Assembly: GCF_025997855.1 (NCBI RefSeq)
Contig: NZ_AP026560.1
Span: forward strand, 2,429,001-2,493,000
Source of the DNA: Deinococcus aetherius
GTDB taxonomy: Bacteria > Deinococcota > Deinococci > Deinococcales > Deinococcaceae
Direction of reading: 5' to 3'
Length of the DNA stretch: 64,000 nt
The notes beneath the pieces were generated by a model that was given only the letters and a program-made list of their open reading frames with translations, was not told the origin of the DNA and did not search any database. Position numbers and translations under genes: made by a program. Below are positions 24,795-33,992 of this stretch, piece by piece. Positions within the stretch are counted from its first letter, which is position 1. Each line of letters opens with the position of its first letter.

Positions 24795-26012
24795 TCAATG
24801 CCCCAGCCGTCCCCGGGTGGCGAGGGAGGCGTCGAGGAGCCGCACACCCGCGCCTCTTCCCTCCACGGCGCCCTCCGCGACGGCGAAGGTGCCGCCGGGC
24901 AGGGCCGCCACGTCCATCGGGTGCCGGGCGGGAACGGGGGTCACCGCCCCGCTCGCCAGGTTCACCCGCGTGACCCGGCCCGCCCGGTCGCTGAGGAGGG
25001 CGAGGTCGCCGTTCAGCGTCAGCTTGTCGGGGGTGCCCGGCACGGCCCACTCGCGGGTGACCTGCCCGGCGTCGTCCAGCCGCAGGAGACGGCCCTTCAG
25101 GTCGAGGACGAGCACGCCGTCCCGGGTCTGGGCCAGGGCGACGGGAGCGCCGCCCACCCGCAGCCGGGCCTCCACCCGCAGGCTGACGGGGTCGAGCACA
25201 CAGACCTCGCCGCTGAGGTGGTGGGTGACGTACAGCCGACCCCGGCGGAGCAGCACCCCGTCCATCACGTCCGCCAGCCCCATCTCCCCCTCGCGGGCCA
25301 GGGCGACCACCGGCCCGCCGAGACGGCCCACCTCGCCGCGCACGCTCTTGAAGTAGACCACCCCGTCCCCGGCCGCAAGGCCCGCCACCCCGCCCGGCAC
25401 AGGGACGCTGCGCAGCACGCGCAGGGGCCCGGGTTGGAGTTCCAGCACCCGGTCGTTGGCGGCGTCGGCGAGGTAGACCCGGTCCCCCAGCCGCACGCCC
25501 TCGGTGAACCAGGCGGGCTGGCGTCCGGCGGTTTGCAGCGAGGCCCGCGCCCGGTCGCCCTGCACGAGCGTGACGGTCCCCGCGCGGTCGTTGCTCGCCA
25601 CGATCAGGGCGTCCCCCGTGCTCACGACCACCGCCGGGTCGGGCAGGGGCCCCGCCGACGTGCGCGACCCAGTCAGGAGCGTCCCCGTGACGAGGAGCGC
25701 CGCCAGCGCCGCCGCGAGCCCCAGGCCCCAGGCCGGGCGCAGGGCAGGCAGCCTGGGACCAGCTCGGCGGCGGGTCCGCCGGGCACGGCTCAGGACGGCC
25801 GTGCGAAGTTCGGGCGGGGGGGAGTGCTCGGGCACCTCCTCCAGCAGGGCCCGTTCGACCGCCCGCAGCAGGGCGAGTTCCCGGGCGCAGTCGGGGCAGG
25901 AGGCCAGGTGCGCGGCGACCTCCCCCGGCAGCGGCCCGCCCCGCGAGACGTGCGCCTCCAGGGCCTCCCTAACCTCCTCACACGTCACGCCCTTCGCGTC
26001 TAGTCCAGCCAT
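24795..26012 (-). CDS. Zinc-type anti-sigma factor fused to an extracytoplasmic propeller
   Basis: Probable anti-sigma factor for the ECF sigma encoded just upstream. The 405-residue protein has an N-terminal anti-sigma zinc-finger domain with H35-x3-C39-x2-C42, then a single membrane helix at about 94-114. About 290 residues outside the membrane are built of repeated strands (TGDALIVASNDRAGTVTLV, VYLADAANDRVLELQPG, GDLALLSDRAGRVTRVNLASG) typical of a YVTN/NHL-like beta-propeller. An anti-sigma carrying a sensor propeller is unusual. It overlaps the sigma gene by 13 bases, which would keep sigma and anti-sigma in ratio. The signal it senses is unknown. Confidence 0.82.
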   Translation of the reverse strand: MAGLDAKGVTCEEVREALEAHVSRGGPLPGEVAAHLASCPDCARELALLRAVERALLEEVPEHSPPPELRTAVLSRARRTRRRAGPRLPALRPAWGLGLAAALAALLVTGTLLTGSRTSAGPLPDPAVVVSTGDALIVASNDRAGTVTLVQGDRARASLQTAGRQPAWFTEGVRLGDRVYLADAANDRVLELQPGPLRVLRSVPVPGGVAGLAAGDGVVYFKSVRGEVGRLGGPVVALAREGEMGLADVMDGVLLRRGRLYVTHHLSGEVCVLDPVSLRVEARLRVGGAPVALAQTRDGVLVLDLKGRLLRLDDAGQVTREWAVPGTPDKLTLNGDLALLSDRAGRVTRVNLASGAVTPVPARHPMDVAALPGGTFAVAEGAVEGRGAGVRLLDASLATRGRLGH

Positions 26013-26575
26013 GTTCCCGCCTCCTCGCCCAGCACGCGCCGCAGGTGGTCCAGGGCGTACTTCAGGCGGCTTTTGACCGTGCCCACCGGCACGCCCATTG
26101 CTCCCGCGATCTCCTCGCGGCTCTGGCCCTGGAGGAAGGCGCGGCTCACGGTCTCGCGGTGCGCGGGGCTCAGGTGGGCGAGCCCGGCCCGCACCCGTTC
26201 CCCCCGCCGCTCGGCCTCGGCCCGCTCGCCGGGGCCGGGTCGGGGGTCGGGGAGGGGCAGCGTCTCGCCCGCCTCGTCCACCAGGGGGAGGTGGGCCCGC
26301 TCGGCGCGCAGGCGGTCGAGCGCCCGCGAGCGCGCGAGCACGAGCAGGTAGGCGCGCAGCCCGGCGCGGGCGGGGTCGTACCTCTCGGGATGGTTCCAGA
26401 GGGTCAGGAAGACCTCTTGCAGGGTGTCGGCCGCGCCCGCCGCGCCCAGCAGGCGCACGAGCACCCCGTGCACCGCCCCGGCGTGGCGGTCGTAGAGTTC
26501 GGCCAGGGCCTCCTCGTCGCGCCCGCGCAACCGGGCGGCCAGGGTGCCGTCGTCGGGCACCGGGTCAGCCCCCAC
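26000..26575 (-). CDS. ECF RNA polymerase sigma factor (SigK-like)
   Basis: Extracytoplasmic-function sigma factor. The 191-residue protein (from GTG at 26575) has region 2 at about 11-75 (LYDRHAGAVHGVLVRLLG, DTLQEVFLTLWNHPERYDP, LLVLARSRALDRLRAERA). Region 4 at about 130-185 has a helix-turn-helix (QSREEIAGAMGVPVGTVKSRLKYALDHLR). The start is uncertain: the frame opens at 26701, and GTG codons at 26623, 26575 and 26560 are possible. I chose 26575 because family members begin about ten residues before region 2. It is the first gene of an operon with the anti-sigma, thioredoxin-like and ccdA genes and probably activates that operon. Confidence 0.88.
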   Translation of the reverse strand: MGADPVPDDGTLAARLRGRDEEALAELYDRHAGAVHGVLVRLLGAAGAADTLQEVFLTLWNHPERYDPARAGLRAYLLVLARSRALDRLRAERAHLPLVDEAGETLPLPDPRPGPGERAEAERRGERVRAGLAHLSPAHRETVSRAFLQGQSREEIAGAMGVPVGTVKSRLKYALDHLRRVLGEEAGTWLD

Positions 26576-27094
26576 GCTGCGGCGCCCCCGGGCCCAGGCC
26601 AGTTCGGCAGATAGCCACGTCACACCCAGGGTACGGGCCCCGGCCCCTTCCCAGTTCAACCGGAGGACGCGGCCTGCGCCGACCGGAGCGATCATCCCCA
26701 TGGACTTCTCACGGAAGTGGGCGCCCAGGAGCGCAGAAGGTCAAAGGCAGAAGGCCGAAAGCCAAGGGCGAGCGCCTTCTGCTTTCTGCAATTTTCGCAG
26801 GAAGCCTGGTTGTCGCCAGAACAGGACCGGCTCTCCGCGTGGGGGCCGGTTTCCCGTGGCCTCCCCCTCCGCTGAGGCATGACGGCGGGCGAGTTTCCCT
26901 CCCCGGGAACCGGACGGGGTGCGGGTGGAGCTGGTGACCGGGAGGGGAAGGACGCACGCGCCTGACTCTCACCCGCTCCCTGGGCCTGCGCCGCGAGCGG
27001 GGAGGCGGGCGGGTGGTGGACGCGCCGACCCTCACGCCCGGCGTACCTCCAGCGGGAGTCGGCGGAGGTCCTGGCGGGGCGGGAGGAGCGGGCT
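26576..27094. other. Long non-coding interval upstream of the ECF sigma gene
   Basis: About 500 bases without a convincing gene on either strand. TTGAAC near 26660 and TACCCT (26633-26628) on the minus strand are a possible sigma-gene promoter, but the spacing (20) is poor. GCAGAAGGC at 26747-26755 has an inverted copy at 26774-26782 and a near copy at 26733-26740, so a stem-loop with alternative partners is present. No conserved reading frame was seen in 26790-27094. Confidence 0.5.
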
Positions 27095-27328
27095 TCAGGT
27101 TTCCCGCTCGTCGCGCGCGAGGGCCACGTACAGCGCCTCCACCTTCGCCCGCGCCCAGGGTGTCCTCCGCAGGAACTTGAGGCTGGAGGCTACGCTGGGA
27201 TTGTTCTCGAAGCACCGCACGGGCACCCGCCGCGCCAGACCGTCCCAGCCGTAGCGTTCCGCGAGCCGCACGACGATCTGTTCGAGGGTGACGCCGTGCA
27301 GGGGGTCTCTGGAGGTGTGATCGGTCAT
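27095..27328 (-). CDS. VF530 / DUF2132 family DNA-binding protein
   Basis: Small protein of the VF530 family, described structurally as a DNA-binding helical fold. The 77-residue protein shows the whole signature: [28 protein letters not shown], then [31 protein letters not shown], split here as family blocks. The ATG at 27328 (or 27337) gives the normal family length; the frame open to 27439 is not part of it. No operon partner is evident. The biological role of the family is not established. Confidence 0.92.
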   Translation of the reverse strand: MTDHTSRDPLHGVTLEQIVVRLAERYGWDGLARRVPVRCFENNPSVASSLKFLRRTPWARAKVEALYVALARDERET

Positions 27329-27508
27329 CGCGCCCATGATGGCGGGCGGGCCGGGGCGCGCACAACCGGCGTCCCCGTCACCCCGGGGCCGGGCCCGGAA
27401 CTGGACCTGATCGCGCGGGGAGCAGCGCGGCCGGACCATCCGCCTGCGGGGCGAGGGGAGGCGAGACTGGTTCGACCGACACGGGACGAGCGGGTGGTCT
27501 GTGCGAAC

Positions 27509-27880
27509 ATGCCGGGTGTGAACTCGCTGCTGCTTCGTTCCATGCTCGTGACGGGCCTCCTGATCGCGGCCCTGAACGTGGTCTTTTCAGGGGTGGAGTA
27601 CGGGTTCGGGAACCTGCCCGCGTGGTTCTGGCTCGCGCAACTCCTCCTGATTCCCGCGATGCTCGTTCCGGCCCGCATGTTCCCCGAGGCGGCGGCCACC
27701 CGCGCCTACCCCCGCCGCGCCCTGCTCTACGCCCTGGGCTGGCTGGCCCCCTACGCCGTCTACCGCTTCACGGGCGACGCCCTGCGCCCCACCTTCAACG
27801 CGACCGCCTCGCTCTTCGCCACCTTGTTCACCTGCGTGCTCTTCGGCCTGATCTTCGCGGCGATCCGCAGACCGCAGTAG
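27509..27880 (+). CDS. Small membrane protein of unknown function
   Basis: Unrecognised 123-residue integral membrane protein. Four hydrophobic segments are visible: [49 protein letters not shown] and [17 protein letters not shown]. It has a short N-terminus and a basic C-terminus (IRRPQ). GTG at 27518 is an alternative start three codons later. There is no clear ribosome binding site. It precedes the phosphoesterase gene by 60 bases on the same strand. Confidence 0.65.
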   Translation: MPGVNSLLLRSMLVTGLLIAALNVVFSGVEYGFGNLPAWFWLAQLLLIPAMLVPARMFPEAAATRAYPRRALLYALGWLAPYAVYRFTGDALRPTFNATASLFATLFTCVLFGLIFAAIRRPQ

Positions 27881-27940
27881 GGGGAGTCGCCAGGGAAGAC
27901 CCGCGTCCTGTCGCCCCGGGAGTGAGACAAGGAGGAAGGC

Positions 27941-28663
27941 ATGAGGCTCGCCGTTCTGGGCGACGTTCACGGCAACCGCCCCGCGCTGGAGGCGGTACTG
28001 GAAGGGGTTTGGGAGGCGGCGCCCGACATGGTGCTCAACCTCGGCGATACCGTCTGGGGGGCGGCGGACCCGGGTGGCGCGTGGGCCCTCCAGCGGGAGC
28101 ACGCCCCGCCCAGCGTGCGCGGCAACACCGACGAGCGGGTGGCCGGGCTGCGCGGGGGCAAGGAGACCATGCGCGCCTGGCTGTGGACCCAGCTCCCGGC
28201 CGACGTGCCGGACCTCCTCGCCGCCCTGCCCACCTTTCTCGACGTGGCGGGCGGCGAGGTCCGCGTGGCGCACGGCAGCCCCCGCAGCCCGTGGGAGGAC
28301 CTGCTGCTGACGGAGGTGGGCGAACACACCCACCCCGCTCACTTCCGTGAGGTGCGGGAGCGGCTGGGAGACTTCACCTTCGAGAACGGCGGGCGGGTCT
28401 GCGTCGTCGGGCACACCCACCGCGAGATGCTGAGCGTGGTGGACGGCGTGACCGTGGTGAACGCGGGCCCGGTCAGCCGCCAGAAGGACGGGCTGCCCCT
28501 CGCCCGCTGGGTGCTGCTGACCCGCCGCCGGGGAACCTGGGCCCCCGAGTTCCGCCGCACCGGGTACGACGTGGAGGCTGCGGCCGAGTGGGCACGAGCA
28601 CAGGCCCCGGCGAAGCAGGCCGACTTCGAGGCGGAGTGGCTGACCCGGGGGAAGGAACCGTGA
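27941..28663 (+). CDS. Calcineurin-like metallophosphoesterase (YfcE/MJ0936 type)
   Basis: Dinuclear-metal phosphoesterase. The 240-residue protein has the ordered motifs GDVHGN (residues 7-12), GDTVWGA, GNTDE, AHGSP and GHTHRE, which supply all metal ligands and the catalytic His. It lacks a signal peptide, so is cytoplasmic. AAGGAGG precedes the ATG. Its stop overlaps the start of the next gene (GTGA), a low-molecular-weight phosphatase-like gene that is frameshifted. Substrate unknown; relatives act on phosphodiesters or phosphoproteins. Confidence 0.9.
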   Translation: MRLAVLGDVHGNRPALEAVLEGVWEAAPDMVLNLGDTVWGAADPGGAWALQREHAPPSVRGNTDERVAGLRGGKETMRAWLWTQLPADVPDLLAALPTFLDVAGGEVRVAHGSPRSPWEDLLLTEVGEHTHPAHFREVRERLGDFTFENGGRVCVVGHTHREMLSVVDGVTVVNAGPVSRQKDGLPLARWVLLTRRRGTWAPEFRRTGYDVEAAAEWARAQAPAKQADFEAEWLTRGKEP

Positions 28664-29008
28664 CCCGTCCCCTGCGGGTGCTGTTCGTCTGCACCCAGAA
28701 TCGGCTGCGCAGCCCGACCGCCGAGGCCCTCTTCCGCACCCTCCCGGATTGGGAGGTCGCCTCGGCAGGGACGGCGCGGGACGCCGACACGCCCCTCACC
28801 CGCGACCTGCTGGAGTGGGCGGACGTGGCGGTGTGCATGGAGAAGAGTCACCGCGACAGGACTTCGCTCGAAGCTGCGCGGTGTCCTACCCGACGACCGC
28901 CTCGTCACCCTCGGTGTCCCCGACGACTACGAGTTCATGGACCCGGACCTCGTGACCCTGCTGGGGCGACTGGTTCCCTCACGGTTGGCGGGGAAGGAAC
29001 CCCGGTAA
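28660..29008 (+). pseudogene. Low-molecular-weight protein phosphatase-like gene with a +1 frameshift
   Basis: The first 67 codons encode a normal phosphatase start, with the P-loop C11-TQNRL-R17-S (CX5RS) after RVLFV, and end at EKSHRDR. The frame then leaves the family. Skipping the single A at 28861 restores it: LRSKLRGVLPDD, RLVTLGVPDDYEFMDPDL (which holds the catalytic Asp), and a stop at 29006-29008, giving 115 residues, the usual length of this short phosphatase family. It is coupled to the phosphoesterase gene by a 4-base overlap. A sequencing error, a young pseudogene or programmed frameshifting would all look like this; no slippery site is obvious. Confidence 0.8.
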
Positions 29009-29019
29009 AGCCTTCCCTC

Positions 29020-30720
29020 TCAGCCGCGCGGCCCGAACTCGTACACCGCGCGCCAGGGCTTGTACTCTGTGCTCACCTTGTCGGTGCGGACGCCCCGGCT
29101 GTCCTTGATCGTCCGGGTGATGTAGAGCTTGTAGCCGTCCTGGGCCCAGTCCACCTGCCGCAGGGCGCCGGGACGCATCTCCGGGTTCGCCACGTACTGG
29201 GCGGGCGGGTGCGGCGTGCGCGAGAGGATCACGGCGGGGTGAACGGTGACGGTGCGCTCCGGTTTGACCCCCCACACCTGCACCTCCAGCGTGCTGCGCG
29301 CATTGTCGTTCACCGTTTTGATCAGGATGGGGGCGCGGGTGTCGTTCCTCATCCTCAGGTCCACGCCGGGGTCGTACACGGCGGCCTCGAAGCCCACCTG
29401 CGGCTCGTAGTAGCCCACCCGGTACGAGTGCGAGTTGCGCTCGACGACGGGCAGCCCCGCCGAGTACAGGGCGCGGAAGGTCGTGGTGGACACCTGACAC
29501 ACCCCGCCGCCCAGCCCGTCCACCGTGCGCCCCCCGCTGATGATGAGTCCGCCCACGAAGCCGTTGCCGGGCGTGATGGGTCCCAGCGCGCCCAGGAAGC
29601 TGAAGTCCTCCCCGGCGGGCACGACCATCCCGCTGATCCTGGCGGCGGCGTTGGCGACGTTGACCCGCCGCTGGGGGCTGCTGTGGAAGTAGGTGCTGCG
29701 CCCCCTGGCGATGAGTTCGAGCCCCGCCGGGTCGGGCAACTCGGCGGCGGTCAGGGTGGGCACGCTGACCTCGCCCGGGAACACGACGGTCGTGACCGCC
29801 GGGTTCAGGATCGCCTCCCGGAAGGCGGCGAGGGCGGCCTGTCGGTCGGTGACGCGCCCGGCCTGCTCGCCCACCTTCACGAATTCGCCGCCGCGCAGGG
29901 CATAGCGGGCGTTCTGCGCGGGGCGGTCCATCTCCCCCGTGAGGCGTTTGAAGACGGCCTTCACCATCCCCTCGTCGAGGACGATGCCCTCGCCGCGCAC
30001 CCAGTACAGGTTGGCGACCTGAAGAGGCTTCAGCTCGCCCGTGAGGTCCGTGCCCTCCAGCCGCACGGTGAGGGGCCGCATCAGGCGGTTGCCCAGCAGG
30101 GCGTGCCCCCGCAGGCTCTCGGCGGTGACCCCGGCCTTCCACTCGGTCACGGACACAGTCAGGGTGGTGAGGGCCGGATTGGCGGCGTAGGCGTTCGCGG
30201 CGACCTCGACGGCGGCGCGGCGGCCGGGGGCGTCGGGGGTCACGGCGTAGCGGAGGGTGGTCTTGTCGAAGATGGCGCGGGCGTTCCTGGGCTGGGTGTT
30301 GACCTCACGGGTCAGCGTCGCCAGCCCCGAGCGAGCCTTCGCGGCGTCCACCCCCGTCACCAGGGGGAACTCCTGCACCCTGGCCTGCCCGATCAGGCCC
30401 TGAAGGCGCTCCAGCACGTTCCGCTCCGCGCTCGCCCGCGCGGCGGCGTCCAGGCTCGCCCCCACGTCCGCCCGCCAGCCGAGCCGATCCGCGCCCACCG
30501 TCCAGGTGCGGGGGCCCGCCCGGACCGTCACCCGGGGCGCGGCGCCCTCCCGTTCCTTCAGGGCCAGGGCCGCCGCCTCGCGGGTCAGGCCGCCCACGTC
30601 CACCCCGGCGACCCGCAGGCCGGGGGCGAGCCGGTCGTCCCCCTGCACGGTGACCCCCACGGCAAGCGCCCCGCCCAGCAGCGCGGCGGCAGACAGACCC
30701 ACGGCCCAGACCCTCTTCAC
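29020..30720 (-). CDS. VanW family protein with peptidoglycan-binding-like repeats
   Basis: Membrane-anchored envelope protein. From GTG at 30720 the 566-residue protein has an N-terminal anchor (WAVGLSAAALLGGALAVGV). Two or three PG_binding_4-like domains cover about 30-330, with RVAGVDVGGLTREAA at their start. The VanW domain lies at about 370-500 (VPAGEDFSFLGALGPITPGNGF, GGGVCQVSTTTFRALYSAGLPVVERNSHS, YDPGVDLRMRNDTRAPILI, given as blocks), and a G5-like tail ends the protein. VanW is named after vancomycin clusters but its role is unknown; the domains suggest a cell-wall function. TACACT 6 bases upstream fixes the start. Confidence 0.9.
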   Translation of the reverse strand: MKRVWAVGLSAAALLGGALAVGVTVQGDDRLAPGLRVAGVDVGGLTREAAALALKEREGAAPRVTVRAGPRTWTVGADRLGWRADVGASLDAAARASAERNVLERLQGLIGQARVQEFPLVTGVDAAKARSGLATLTREVNTQPRNARAIFDKTTLRYAVTPDAPGRRAAVEVAANAYAANPALTTLTVSVTEWKAGVTAESLRGHALLGNRLMRPLTVRLEGTDLTGELKPLQVANLYWVRGEGIVLDEGMVKAVFKRLTGEMDRPAQNARYALRGGEFVKVGEQAGRVTDRQAALAAFREAILNPAVTTVVFPGEVSVPTLTAAELPDPAGLELIARGRSTYFHSSPQRRVNVANAAARISGMVVPAGEDFSFLGALGPITPGNGFVGGLIISGGRTVDGLGGGVCQVSTTTFRALYSAGLPVVERNSHSYRVGYYEPQVGFEAAVYDPGVDLRMRNDTRAPILIKTVNDNARSTLEVQVWGVKPERTVTVHPAVILSRTPHPPAQYVANPEMRPGALRQVDWAQDGYKLYITRTIKDSRGVRTDKVSTEYKPWRAVYEFGPRG

Positions 30721-30732
30721 CCCCTCAGTGTA
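30721..30732 (-). promoter_or_regulatory. Leaderless promoter of the VanW gene
   Basis: On the minus strand TACACT (30732-30727), 6 bases, then GTG at 30720. There is no ribosome binding site. Confidence 0.6.
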
Positions 30733-30802
30733 GAGCGGCCGGGGAGGCGAGGAGGGCCGATTTTCGTACAGGTGGGGGCGGGAGGACCGTCGGGCCTCCT
30801 GA

Positions 30803-31222
30803 TTAGAAGTCCAAACTCTGGGTGTCCGGCTCGGGAACCGCAAACACGTTCGGGACCCCCTCGTTCTCAGGTTTGAAGGCGATCAGTCGGGTGCTGTCAC
30901 GCCAATCCTCGACGTAGAGCCGTCCGCAGTTTTGACATTGCCAGACCTCCAGAACATTCCCGGCGACGTTGCTGCAACGGTTCATGATGTCGAAGATGAC
31001 CTCCTCGTCCTTCAGGTTCATCCCTGCATACTGAGGGCCGAAAAAGTGAGTTTGCCAGCTCTGCTCTTTTCCCTGGAGTCGTGCGTTCAAGTAGGACGCA
31101 ATTGCACGTGGGATGAGATCGAGACTCACAGCCGCCTGACGATCAGGAAGGACACGGCCGTAGTACGGCAGGCCCTCCGGCTCGTCATGGATACGATGGC
31201 CGCAGCAACAGAAAAAAGACAT
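30803..31222 (-). CDS. Hypothetical protein with zinc-ribbon-like cysteines
   Basis: Unrecognised 139-residue protein. The N-terminus has FFCCCGHRIHDEPEG (three Cys and two His) and the C-terminal third has WQCQNCGRLYVED, so two CxxC-like knuckles could bind zinc. Between them lies a helical segment (LDLIPRAIASYLNARLQGKEQSW). Third-codon GC is visibly lower than in the neighbours, suggesting acquisition or weak expression. The start ATG lies in AT-rich sequence without an obvious ribosome binding site. It looks like immunity or effector-adjacent small proteins, but no toxin-like partner is next to it. Confidence 0.65.
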   Translation of the reverse strand: MSFFCCCGHRIHDEPEGLPYYGRVLPDRQAAVSLDLIPRAIASYLNARLQGKEQSWQTHFFGPQYAGMNLKDEEVIFDIMNRCSNVAGNVLEVWQCQNCGRLYVEDWRDSTRLIAFKPENEGVPNVFAVPEPDTQSLDF

Positions 31223-31278
31223 GTTCTTTCCGACTCCTCACAACGTCCAGTCTGTTGAAGCGACCCAACCAGGGCCCC

Positions 31279-32337
<1,059 letters not shown>

Positions 32338-32404
32338 GCTGTCCTCCAGTCCCAGCCGCTCGTCCCCGGGTGGCCCCTCTGAACGGCGTTCACTCACCCT
32401 GGCC

Positions 32405-33202
32405 TCACTCACCTTGAAAGGCCGCCCGGCGCTTGGCGAGGAAAGCCGCAGTTCCCTCGCGGAAATCCTGGGTGGCGACCGTCATCCCGAAGAGGTCCGC
32501 CTCCACCTCCAGCCCCGCCTCCAGCGAGGTGTCGAGCCCCCGGCGCACCGCCTCCTTCACGAGCGAGAGGGCGATGGGCGCATTCCTCAGCATCTGCTCC
32601 GCCACCTCGCGCGCCCTGGTGAGGGGATCGTCGGCCACGTAGTTCACCAGCCCCATGCCGAGCGCCTCCTCGGCCCCGACCTGCCGCGCCGTGAGCATCA
32701 TGTCGAGCGCCCGCCCCGAGCCGACCAGCCGCGCGAGGCGCTGCGTACCGCCGAAGCCGGGGATCAGCCCGAGGGAGACTTCCGGCAGGCCGAGTTTCGC
32801 GTTCGGGGAGGCTACCCGCACGTCACACGCCAGGGCGAGTTCGAGGCCGCCACCGAGTGCGAAGCCGTTGATGGCGGCGATCACGGGAATCGGCAGGCTG
32901 GCGACCGAGTGCATCACGTCCTGCCCCGCCAGGGCGAGTTCGCGGCCCGCGTACACCCCGTCGAGCTGCGAGAGTTCCTGGATATCCGCCCCCGCCACGA
33001 AGGCGCGGTCCCCGCCCCCGGTGACGATCAGGGCGCCCACCTCCGGATTCTCGATCACGGCCTCGACCGCCTGGGAGAGCTCGTTGAGGGTGTCGGCGTT
33101 CAGGGCGTTGAGGGCCTTGGGCCGCGTGACCGTCAGCACGGCGATGGGCCCGTGCTGGTCGAGTTGCAGGTTACGGAATTCGATCTCGTCGAGCATCGTC
33201 AT
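32405..33202 (-). CDS. Enoyl-CoA hydratase/isomerase family protein
   Basis: Crotonase-fold enzyme. The 265-residue protein has the CoA-binding ADIQEL block with the AGADI oxyanion segment, the NGFALGGGLELALACD signature, and both catalytic glutamates of the hydratase subgroup (E in LPEVSLGLIPG and in the GGGLELAL region). It ends in a helix with AFLAKRRAAF. It is most like short-chain 3-hydroxyacyl-CoA dehydratases (Crt/FadB type). CAGGAT 6 bases upstream is a poor -10 box. It overlaps or closely precedes the HD gene, so the two are probably co-transcribed. Confidence 0.92.
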   Translation of the reverse strand: MTMLDEIEFRNLQLDQHGPIAVLTVTRPKALNALNADTLNELSQAVEAVIENPEVGALIVTGGGDRAFVAGADIQELSQLDGVYAGRELALAGQDVMHSVASLPIPVIAAINGFALGGGLELALACDVRVASPNAKLGLPEVSLGLIPGFGGTQRLARLVGSGRALDMMLTARQVGAEEALGMGLVNYVADDPLTRAREVAEQMLRNAPIALSLVKEAVRRGLDTSLEAGLEVEADLFGMTVATQDFREGTAAFLAKRRAAFQGE

Positions 33203-33262
33203 GCCCCAATCCTGCCACGGGGAGGTCAGGAGAAAAGAAAGGGTTGCCCCCGCGCCTCCCCC

Positions 33263-33979
33263 CTACCCCCCGGCGAGGGTCACGATGGCGTCCAGGGCCA
33301 CCCGGATCATCCGGTCCACCCCGCCCGCAAGCACGTCGTCGGGAACGAGCTGCGGGTCGCCGATGTCGTTGCTGCACGCCGTCAGGCACCCGGCGCGCAG
33401 GCCGTGCTGGGCAGCCACCAGGAAGATCGCGCTCGCCTCCATCTCGAAGCCCAGCACCCCGCGCGAGGCCCACAGCCACGCGTGTTCGGGCGTGCTCGCG
33501 TAGAAGGCGTCCTCGGTCATCACCAGGCCGACGTGGTGGGGCACCCCGAGTTTCCGGGCGGCGCGGACGGCGGCCTCGACGACCTCGAAACTCGCGGCGG
33601 GGGCATACGGGGCGCCGCCGAGAAACTGCCGGGTGGTGCCGTCGTTCGGCACCGAGGCGGTGGCGACCACGAGGTCGGCGGGCTTGACCACGGGGGTCGC
33701 GCCCCCCAGCGTGCCCACCCGGATCAGGGTCTGCGCCCCCAGCCGGGCGAGTTCCTCGGTGACGATGGCGGCACTCGGGCAGCCCATCCCGGTCGTCTGC
33801 ACGCTGACGGGCACGCCCCGGTAGGTGCCCGTGAAGCCGAGGAGCTGGCGGTGCTCGGTGTAGAGCGTGGCGCCCTCCAGGTACTCCTCGGCGATGCGGC
33901 GGGCGCGGTTGGGGTCGCCCGGCAGCAAGACGGACTCGGCCACGTCCCCGGGCCGTGCGCGCACGTGAATCTGGGTCAT
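33263..33979 (-). CDS. deoD: Purine nucleoside phosphorylase, hexameric type
   Basis: Phosphorolysis of purine (deoxy)nucleosides in salvage. The 238-residue protein matches the bacterial hexameric class: GDPNRARRIAEE (phosphate-binding Arg), GMGCPSAAIVTEEL, RVGTLGGATP, GFEMEASAIF with the ribose-binding Met-Glu, and CSNDIGD with the catalytic Asp. Length is normal. A near-consensus TATACT 7 bases before the ATG makes this one of the clearest leaderless promoters in the window. It is followed by the hydratase and HD genes on the same strand after about 60 bases. Confidence 0.96.
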   Translation of the reverse strand: MTQIHVRARPGDVAESVLLPGDPNRARRIAEEYLEGATLYTEHRQLLGFTGTYRGVPVSVQTTGMGCPSAAIVTEELARLGAQTLIRVGTLGGATPVVKPADLVVATASVPNDGTTRQFLGGAPYAPAASFEVVEAAVRAARKLGVPHHVGLVMTEDAFYASTPEHAWLWASRGVLGFEMEASAIFLVAAQHGLRAGCLTACSNDIGDPQLVPDDVLAGGVDRMIRVALDAIVTLAGG

Positions 33980-33992
33980 GGGGGCGAGTATA
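33980..33992 (-). promoter_or_regulatory. Leaderless promoter of deoD
   Basis: On the minus strand TATACT (33992-33987), 7 bases, ATG at 33979. Confidence 0.7.

Noticed and set aside
26709..27365. 218-residue minus-strand frame upstream of the sigma gene
   Set aside because: Arg/Pro-rich throughout without family features, and it overlaps the DUF2132 gene in another frame.
28588..30876. 762-residue plus-strand frame
   Set aside because: It joins the first part of the frameshifted phosphatase to antisense sequence of the VanW gene and is not a fusion protein.
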